A stretch of DNA of 64,000 nt, taken from Pseudomonas iridis (GTDB taxonomy: Bacteria; Pseudomonadota; Gammaproteobacteria; Pseudomonadales; Pseudomonadaceae). A program made the position numbers and the translations under genes. Below the pieces are notes generated by a model. It had not been told where the DNA came from, ran no database searches, and saw only the letters and a program-made list of their open reading frames with translations. Where the stretch lies: assembly GCF_017980685.1 (NCBI RefSeq), contig NZ_JACXXO010000011.1, forward strand, positions 116,939 through 180,938. The letters are read 5' to 3'. Below are positions 58,894 through 64,000 of this stretch, piece by piece (positions within the stretch are counted from its first letter, which is position 1; every line of letters starts with the position of its first letter).

Positions 58894-61839
58894 TCATGCG
58901 TCGAGGCCAGCCTTGTGCAACAGGCTGGCCGGGTCCACGGCATCAATCTGCTGTGGGTCGAGAAAACGCACGGCGTACTGCATGTAGACGCCTTCGTTGA
59001 TGAACAAGCCAAACAGCTGCGCATCGATGTGTGCCTCGCGGCTCATGGTCGCCATGATTCCCAGGGCTTCGCTTAAAGTCTTGGCTTTTTTGTAGGGGCG
59101 ATCCGCAGCGGTCAGCGCTTCGAAGATATCGGCAATTGCCATCATTCGCGCCGGCAGGCTCATTTCTTCGCGTTTCAGACGTTTCGGGTAGCCGGTGCCG
59201 TCCATTTTTTCATGATGGCCGCCGGCAATTTCGGCAATGCTGTCGAGGTGGCCGGGGAAGGGCAGATGGCTGAGCATCATGATCGTCTGCACCATATGGT
59301 GATTGATGATGTAGCGCTCTTCGCGGGTCAGCGTGCCACGGGAGATGCTCAGGTTGTACAGCTCGCCACGATTGAATTTGTAGCGCGGTACATCCAGCTT
59401 GAAGCCCCACGGATTGTCTTCGGGAATCAGCTCGTTTTCGTCGCGTTCAAACAAATGCGCGGGTTTGTCCGCCAGCAGTTTTTCGCTGACCGGTAACGTC
59501 GGCGCGGGCGTGCGTGCCTGACGCTTGTTCTCTTCCCATGAAACGCCCAGACGGTCATCCAGTGTGCGCATCCAGGTGATTCGGGAAAGCTTGTCGAGCC
59601 GTTGCAGGTCGGCCTCTGCCATCGCCTCACTGCCCAGATTGCAGCGAGCGATAAAGGCGAAGTCTTCGTCCAGTGCCGACAGGTTCGTATCGCGCAGCTC
59701 AGCCAGTGAGGGTTCGTCGCCGCCCAGGGCCAGCGCCTGCCAGTAACTGATCCAGGCATCACGCTTGAGCACTTCGAAGCGGGTGCGAATCTCGTGGATC
59801 CGGTCGTTGATGGTTTCCAGTTTGGTGGCCTTGTCGACCACGTACTCCGGCGTCGTGACCTTGCCGCAATCGTGCAACCACGCGGCAATGTGCAGGGCTT
59901 CCCATTCATCCTCGGTGGGCTGATAGGTGCTGAAGGCGGGGGCGTTACTCGCCGCTGCGGCCTGGGCGAGCATCAGGGTCAGCTCTGGTACCCGCTGACA
60001 ATGCCCACCGGTATAGGGACTTTTGGCGTCGATGGCGCCGGCGAGTAGTTGAATGAACGCATCAAGCAATTGCTTCTGTCTGTCTTGCAGGCGCTGACTC
60101 TCGATGCTCACTGCAGCGGCGCCGGACACCGCTTGCAAGAAGGCGATGCGGTCGGGCCGCAGTTTTTCCATGTCGGCCGGCGTGCCGCTGTCGTTGACCA
60201 GCAGGATCAGCAAGCCAATGGTTTCGTTGTGGCGGTTGTGCAGGCGGATGCCGATCAGATGAACGCGGGGTGAGGCCATTGCCAGCAGGATTCGCTGCAG
60301 GTCACCCGCCTGATCGACACCGAGATTGCTCACCACATTGTTGGCGCTGACCAATTGTTGGAACCACGCCGGGCCGCTGCTTGTTTGCAGGTCGTGGCCG
60401 TGGATATCGAACGTTTCCAACAACTGCGGTGCGCCATCGATGATCAATCCATATGGCTCCACGCGACTGCTGTCGTTATCACGCAAATAGATCAGCCCGG
60501 CCTGAGCCTGGGCGATTTGTACCGTTTCAAACAGCACCCGTTGCAGCAGCGGGGCAAAGCGCGTTTCGGCGCCCAGGGTATCGGTGATGCGGAAGAAGCT
60601 CGCCAGGGTGTCTTTCATTCGTGCCATCGACACGCTCAGTTGGTCGACTTCCAGCACCGGTGAGCGTCGGGTCATGGGGAAATTGAAATCGAAACTGCGG
60701 ATCGCATCGGCTTCCTTGACCAGGGCGTGCAGTGGTTTGACCAGAATCCTCGAGATCAGCCAACCCAGTGGCAGGCACATCAGCAGCGTAGCCAGGGTGA
60801 TCAACGCGCCTTGCCAGCGCATGCGATAGGCATCGACCAGCAGTTCGTCTTCCGGCACCAGCAAGGCCAGTTGCAAACCTTGCGGCCCACCTTCCTGAAT
60901 GCTGCTGCGGGCGACAATCCATTGCCGGCCATCGGCTTCAAGGCGATTGGCGGTGGGGGCATCGGACAGCAGCGCGTGCAGGCTCGGGCTCAGGTCGGCG
61001 GCTTTTACCAGGTGCGCGGTACTGTCATCGACGATCAGACGACTGCTGTCGGGGTAGGCCACGGCGTTGCCTTGCGCATCGAACAAGGCAATTTCGGTGG
61101 ACGGCGTCACCACATGTTTGCTCAGGGTGGCAGACAGCGCGGCCAGCGTCATGTCGGCGCCGATTACCGCGTGTTCACCGCTGCGTCGGGCCAGCGTGGT
61201 GCCGACATTGCGGGTTGAAAAAAATACGTAGGGCTCGGTGGTGATCTGTTCGGTTTGCTGGCGGGCATTGACGAACCACGCTCGGCTGCGCGGGTCGTAG
61301 GAGTCTTCGGGATTATCCTTGCGGCTGAGCTGAGTCAGTGTTTGATCAAAGAACAGCGATTGCGAGTGCGATGCGCCCTGCAAGTCATGCTCAATGCTCC
61401 ATACCTGGTACGCCGCGGCGTCGGGGGCGTTGAACAGCGATTTCAGGGCCGCAGTGCGTAGCGGACGGACCATGAAAAAATCGCCATTGGCATAACCCAG
61501 ATAGAGCGAAGCCAGACTCGGGTTATCCGTGAGTGACTGGCTGAACGGCTTGAGCAGCGGCAAGCGTTGGTCAAGGTTCAACGCCTGAGTGGCTGGGTAG
61601 TCCCCCAGCAGGCTCAGCAGGTGCCGGATCGGTTGATAGGTGGCGGATATGTCCAGGCGCACGTCCTGTTCGATCCGGTTGAACAGCTTCTCGCTGCTCG
61701 ACAGAATGATGTGCGTGGTCTGGCGATAATTGAACAACCCCAGTACCACGCCGGTGAGCAGCAGGAGAAACGTGAACATGACGCTGATGTGCACGTGCAG
61801 CGGGAACCGGCGTTGTTCCGGGCGCAGTGGGCTGGGCAT
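58894..61839 (-). CDS. Membrane HD-GYP phosphodiesterase-like sensor (dCache-HAMP-GAF-HD-GYP)
   Basis: A 981-residue protein. A membrane helix (about residues 17-39) precedes a periplasmic dCache sensor (YDPRSRAWFVNARQQ, about residue 180). A second helix (about 350-370), HAMP, a GAF-like region (about 430-610) and an HD-GYP domain follow. The HD pair is in WLHDCGKV and the GYP signature in GHHEKMDGTGYPKRL, so both metal and c-di-GMP motifs are intact. An insertion of about 160 residues separates the HD pair from the later blocks. GGAG before the ATG. Its upstream partner on the same strand is the truncated kinase, 48 bases away. Confidence 0.88.
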   Translation of the reverse strand: MPSPLRPEQRRFPLHVHISVMFTFLLLLTGVVLGLFNYRQTTHIILSSSEKLFNRIEQDVRLDISATYQPIRHLLSLLGDYPATQALNLDQRLPLLKPFSQSLTDNPSLASLYLGYANGDFFMVRPLRTAALKSLFNAPDAAAYQVWSIEHDLQGASHSQSLFFDQTLTQLSRKDNPEDSYDPRSRAWFVNARQQTEQITTEPYVFFSTRNVGTTLARRSGEHAVIGADMTLAALSATLSKHVVTPSTEIALFDAQGNAVAYPDSSRLIVDDSTAHLVKAADLSPSLHALLSDAPTANRLEADGRQWIVARSSIQEGGPQGLQLALLVPEDELLVDAYRMRWQGALITLATLLMCLPLGWLISRILVKPLHALVKEADAIRSFDFNFPMTRRSPVLEVDQLSVSMARMKDTLASFFRITDTLGAETRFAPLLQRVLFETVQIAQAQAGLIYLRDNDSSRVEPYGLIIDGAPQLLETFDIHGHDLQTSSGPAWFQQLVSANNVVSNLGVDQAGDLQRILLAMASPRVHLIGIRLHNRHNETIGLLILLVNDSGTPADMEKLRPDRIAFLQAVSGAAAVSIESQRLQDRQKQLLDAFIQLLAGAIDAKSPYTGGHCQRVPELTLMLAQAAAASNAPAFSTYQPTEDEWEALHIAAWLHDCGKVTTPEYVVDKATKLETINDRIHEIRTRFEVLKRDAWISYWQALALGGDEPSLAELRDTNLSALDEDFAFIARCNLGSEAMAEADLQRLDKLSRITWMRTLDDRLGVSWEENKRQARTPAPTLPVSEKLLADKPAHLFERDENELIPEDNPWGFKLDVPRYKFNRGELYNLSISRGTLTREERYIINHHMVQTIMMLSHLPFPGHLDSIAEIAGGHHEKMDGTGYPKRLKREEMSLPARMMAIADIFEALTAADRPYKKAKTLSEALGIMATMSREAHIDAQLFGLFINEGVYMQYAVRFLDPQQIDAVDPASLLHKAGLDA

Positions 61840-61887
61840 TTCCGGTTCTCCATGACGTTTAACTCACTGCTCAGCGCCTAAGCATAG

Positions 61888-63396
61888 TTAAGGCAAGCTC
61901 ATTGCGCCTTGATCGAACAAAACCAATTGTTGCTGCAGGGCTTGCTCCAGTTCGAGGATTGCCTGGTTGCTCGCCTCGCAACGACGTTCAATCTCTTCTC
62001 TTGCCAATGCCTGCGCGCAGGCGTGTTCGAGGGCATCGCAGCATTCGATCACACGTGATGCCTGGGCAATGCGCGCGGCGCCTTTGATTTTGTGGGCGAC
62101 CACCGCCAGTGCGTCGCGATCATGTTCCAGCGCCAGCGTGAGTAACTCCTGACGATCGAGGCGGCTGCTCTTGAGCAGTTCCACCAGCAGACGCCGAGCC
62201 TGCACGGGGCTTCCGCCGGTCAACATGTTCAGGCTTTGCAAACTGAATGCCGGTGTCGGTGATAACGGGGTGATGCCGTCGACCCACTGTCCAAGCAGAC
62301 TCAGGCTCAAGGGTTTGAACAGGCAGTCATCCATGCCGGCCTGTTTGCAGCGTTGTACTTCCTCGGGTTGCGCGTTGGCGGTGAAGCCCAGCACCGTGCA
62401 GGGTGGGCAGCGATTCTGCAGCTCGTGCTGGCGAATGGCGCGGGTCATGTCATAGCCGTTCATCAAGGGCATGTTGCAGTCGACGATCACCAGGTCGAAG
62501 CCGCCATCCTTCCACAGCTCCAGACCGCTGCGACCATTCTCGGCGACGCTGAAGTGATGACCGAGAAACTCCAGTTGCTGACACATCAACAAGCGATTCG
62601 CCGGGTGGTCGTCGACCACCAGCACGCGCAAGGGTGTCTGTGAGGTCTTGATTGAGGGTTCGGCCCTGGCGGTGCTCGCCTGCGCCGGAAAAGTTTCCAG
62701 CGGCAGTGAAACGCAAACCTGAGTACCGATGCCGGGCTGGCTGCTCAGTTGCAGCTGGCCGCCCATCATTTCGCAGAGGTTGCGGCTGATGACCAGCCCC
62801 AGACCTGCGCCGCTACGGGCTAGTTGATGGCTGTTCTCCGCCTGGGCAAAGGGTTCGAACAATCGCTGCTGATCCTCCGCACTGATACCGACGCCGCTGT
62901 CCTGTACCGTCAATTGCATCAACGCAGGCGCAGGCGCGTCCGTGCTCATGAGGTCCAGGGTAATCCTGATGTGTCCGTGCTCGGTGAACTTGATGGCATT
63001 GCTGACCAGATTCGACAGCACCTGCTTGAAGCGCAGGGGGTCCAGATGCACATCGACTGCCAGATCCGGCGGGTTGAATATGACTTGCAGGGCGAGGTTC
63101 TTTTGCCGGGCCAGGCCGTCGAAGATTCTTGCGACAGACGTCACCGTATCAACCAGATTGACCCGTTCCGGGCACAGGCTCAGACGCCCGGATTCAATCC
63201 GGGCGATGTCGAGAATGTCGCCGATCAGCCCCAGCAGATCCTTGGCCGAATGGTAGGCGGTGTCTATCGAGGCGCGATCCGGATGCTGCTGGTCCATGCG
63301 CCTGAGGGTCAGTTCGAGCATGCCGATCACGGCAATGAACGGAGCTTTTTGTAGAAAATCCTTGGCAGTCTGCCACGCTGAATGTTTTTTGACCAG
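61888..63396 (-). pseudogene. BvgS-type hybrid kinase fragment: HATPase-receiver-HPt, N-terminus and H-box lost
   Basis: The frame is open from a TGA at 63397-63399, but clear kinase sequence starts only at PFIAVIGMLELTLRRMD, just after where the HisKA H-box (SHEIRTP) should be. The preceding codons read AKDFLQKA and contain no His of that type. Downstream are an HATPase (NLVSNAIKFT, DSGVGIS, GAGLGL), a receiver (LVIVDCNMPLMNGYDM) and an HPt domain (VVAHKIKGAARIAQ). A GTG at 63330 could start a 480-residue protein. No membrane or sensor domain is present. It borders AT-rich DNA on the right. Confidence 0.75.
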
Positions 63397-63429
63397 TCAA
63401 ATGACTTTGAAGGCAGAATGCGGAACGAA

Positions 63430-63455
63430 AAAAACCGCCATAAGGCGGATTTTTC
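63430..63455. terminator. Bidirectional terminator-like hairpin at the island edge
   Basis: CCGCC-ataa-GGCGG with A-run before and ATTTTT after: a strong T-run on the minus strand (towards the kinase fragment) and a shorter one on the plus strand. Confidence 0.65.
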
Positions 63456-63469
63456 AAACAACTATTAAA

Positions 63470-63514
63470 TTTAATAACAACAAAAAACATTATAGTTGGC
63501 GTTTAATAACAACA
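63470..63514 (+). repeat. Direct repeat in AT-rich DNA
   Basis: TTTAATAACAACA occurs at 63470-63482 and again at 63502-63514, in a stretch (63458-63618) that otherwise holds no gene and is far more AT-rich than the rest of the window. Confidence 0.6.
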
Positions 63515-63618
63515 CTAAACAATATCAATTTAGCATTTTGTTGTTGGGTGTCAAGCTAAAGCGTGAATTTATTTGAAGTTATATGTTAAATTAAACAAAT
63601 AACATTAAACATAAATAC

Positions 63619-63867
63619 ATGAAACTAAAATACGCATCAAAAAATAAAGGATTAACACTGATTGAGGCTTTAATATGGTTTGCCATCTTTGCCGCCGTTG
63701 TAGCTGGGATATTTGCACTTTATTCAAGTACACGCAACGCAAACAACGCCTCAACTGTCAATAAAGAATTATCTACAATTTTTTCTCAAACCGAACAATT
63801 GTTTGCAAGCGAAGATACTGAGCAACTAGCCACTGGCGGAAACGCACTTGCCCTAAGGAAACTCTGA
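63619..63867 (+). pseudogene. Type IV pilin-like gene interrupted by an insertion sequence
   Basis: The start encodes a short basic leader ending in Gly (MKLKYASKNKG), then a hydrophobic helix with Glu at position +5 of the mature chain (LTLIEALIWFAIFAAVVAG), the prepilin peptidase signature. The Leu at +1 and the following IFALYSSTRNANN helix resemble type IVb or PilS-like pilins. Mature pilins are usually 120-180 residues, but the reading frame ends after 82 codons at TGA 63865, which lies inside the IS5-like left end, so the C-terminus is missing. Composition is AT-rich, suggesting a foreign source. No ribosome site is clear. Confidence 0.65.
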
Positions 63868-64000
63868 AAAAGACTTCCAGATTTGGTGAAATACCCGCCT
63901 CACAGGAATCGAACGGTTGAGTCCCGATGAAACAGATGTCCTTCGCCGATGCTGAGTACGCCGGCAAACGTAAGCAGACCCGCCGTGAGCGCTTCCTGAT
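63857..64000 (+). mobile_element. IS5-family insertion sequence, left end (continues beyond window)
   Basis: The element appears to begin GGAAACTCTGAAAAAGACTT directly after CTAA (63853-63856), the YTAR target that IS5-type elements duplicate. The transposase starts at 63927. The right end and the second CTAA copy lie outside, so target duplication cannot be confirmed. Confidence 0.7.
63927..64000 (+). CDS. IS5-family transposase, N-terminal fragment
   Basis: The first 24 residues, MKQMSFADAEYAGKRKQTRR, then ERFL, match the conserved beginning of IS5-group transposases of Pseudomonas (MSFADAEYAGKRKQTRRE). The gene runs off the window edge, so the DDE catalytic residues cannot be checked. It is preceded by a 70-base left end in which the inverted repeat lies. 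Its orientation is the same as that of the interrupted pilin gene. Confidence 0.8.
   Translation, partial: MKQMSFADAEYAGKRKQTRRERFL

Overview
The window is chromosomal DNA of a Pseudomonas, most likely of the P. fluorescens group. The evidence is high-GC coding, dense palindromic repeats of the Pseudomonas type, an arginine-rhamnosylation EF-P system (earP-efp), OprI, KdpFABC-DE, and a gene order that largely matches the P. aeruginosa block from sagS/ospR/gpx/msrB through htpX, deaD, ohr/ohrR and efp/earP to oprI/tesA. That synteny was recognised from memory, not from a search. No rRNA or tRNA gene was seen.

Layout. 1-2.2 kb: the end of an SDR oxidoreductase, a FabF-like ketoacyl synthase and a TetR regulator. 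2.3-4.0 kb: a DUF2897 peptide and an ethanolamine-type permease. 4.3-12.6 kb: the high-affinity potassium system kdpFABC-kdpDE. Here kdpC carries an in-frame TAA, and a repeat element separates it from kdpB. 12.7-21.9 kb: an Ig-like orphan, a patatin phospholipase, a lipoprotein, a CHAD protein, a thioesterase, a chemoreceptor, TatD, an MltF-like transglycosylase and DoxX. 22-28.7 kb: a small gene behind a structured leader, greB, the ybbP/ybbA/tesA group, an L,D-transpeptidase and oprI. 29.3-38 kb: a GNAT protein, class I DAHP synthase, PilZ, a thioredoxin-like protein, a PanE-like reductase, 5'-nucleotidase, a universal stress protein, CysB, a GreA-like factor and earP-efp.

38-47 kb holds ohr/ohrR with repeated AT-rich operators, a TauE exporter between two LysR genes, a DUF1127 peptide, YcaQ, class II DAHP synthase, a spermidine-synthase-like protein and a crotonase. 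47-58.9 kb holds the DEAD-box helicase deaD behind a long leader, a DODA-type dioxygenase, tpm, htpX, an AlaA-like aminotransferase, msrB, gpx-ospR with a perfect palindromic operator, sagS, an AAA ATPase and free-methionine-sulfoxide reductase. Peroxide and methionine-sulfoxide defence is therefore a theme: Ohr/OhrR, Gpx/OspR, MsrB and fRMsr all lie in 20 kb.

The right edge (58.9-64 kb) is the most irregular part. An HD-GYP sensor lies downstream of a hybrid histidine kinase that has lost its whole N-terminus and its phospho-acceptor H-box. The break abuts AT-rich foreign-looking DNA that encodes a type IV pilin, and that gene is in turn interrupted by an IS5-family element running off the window. 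The window looks like ordinary core chromosome with two sites of decay (kdpC and the 63.3-64.0 kb junction). I do not see a complete, clearly novel multi-gene system.
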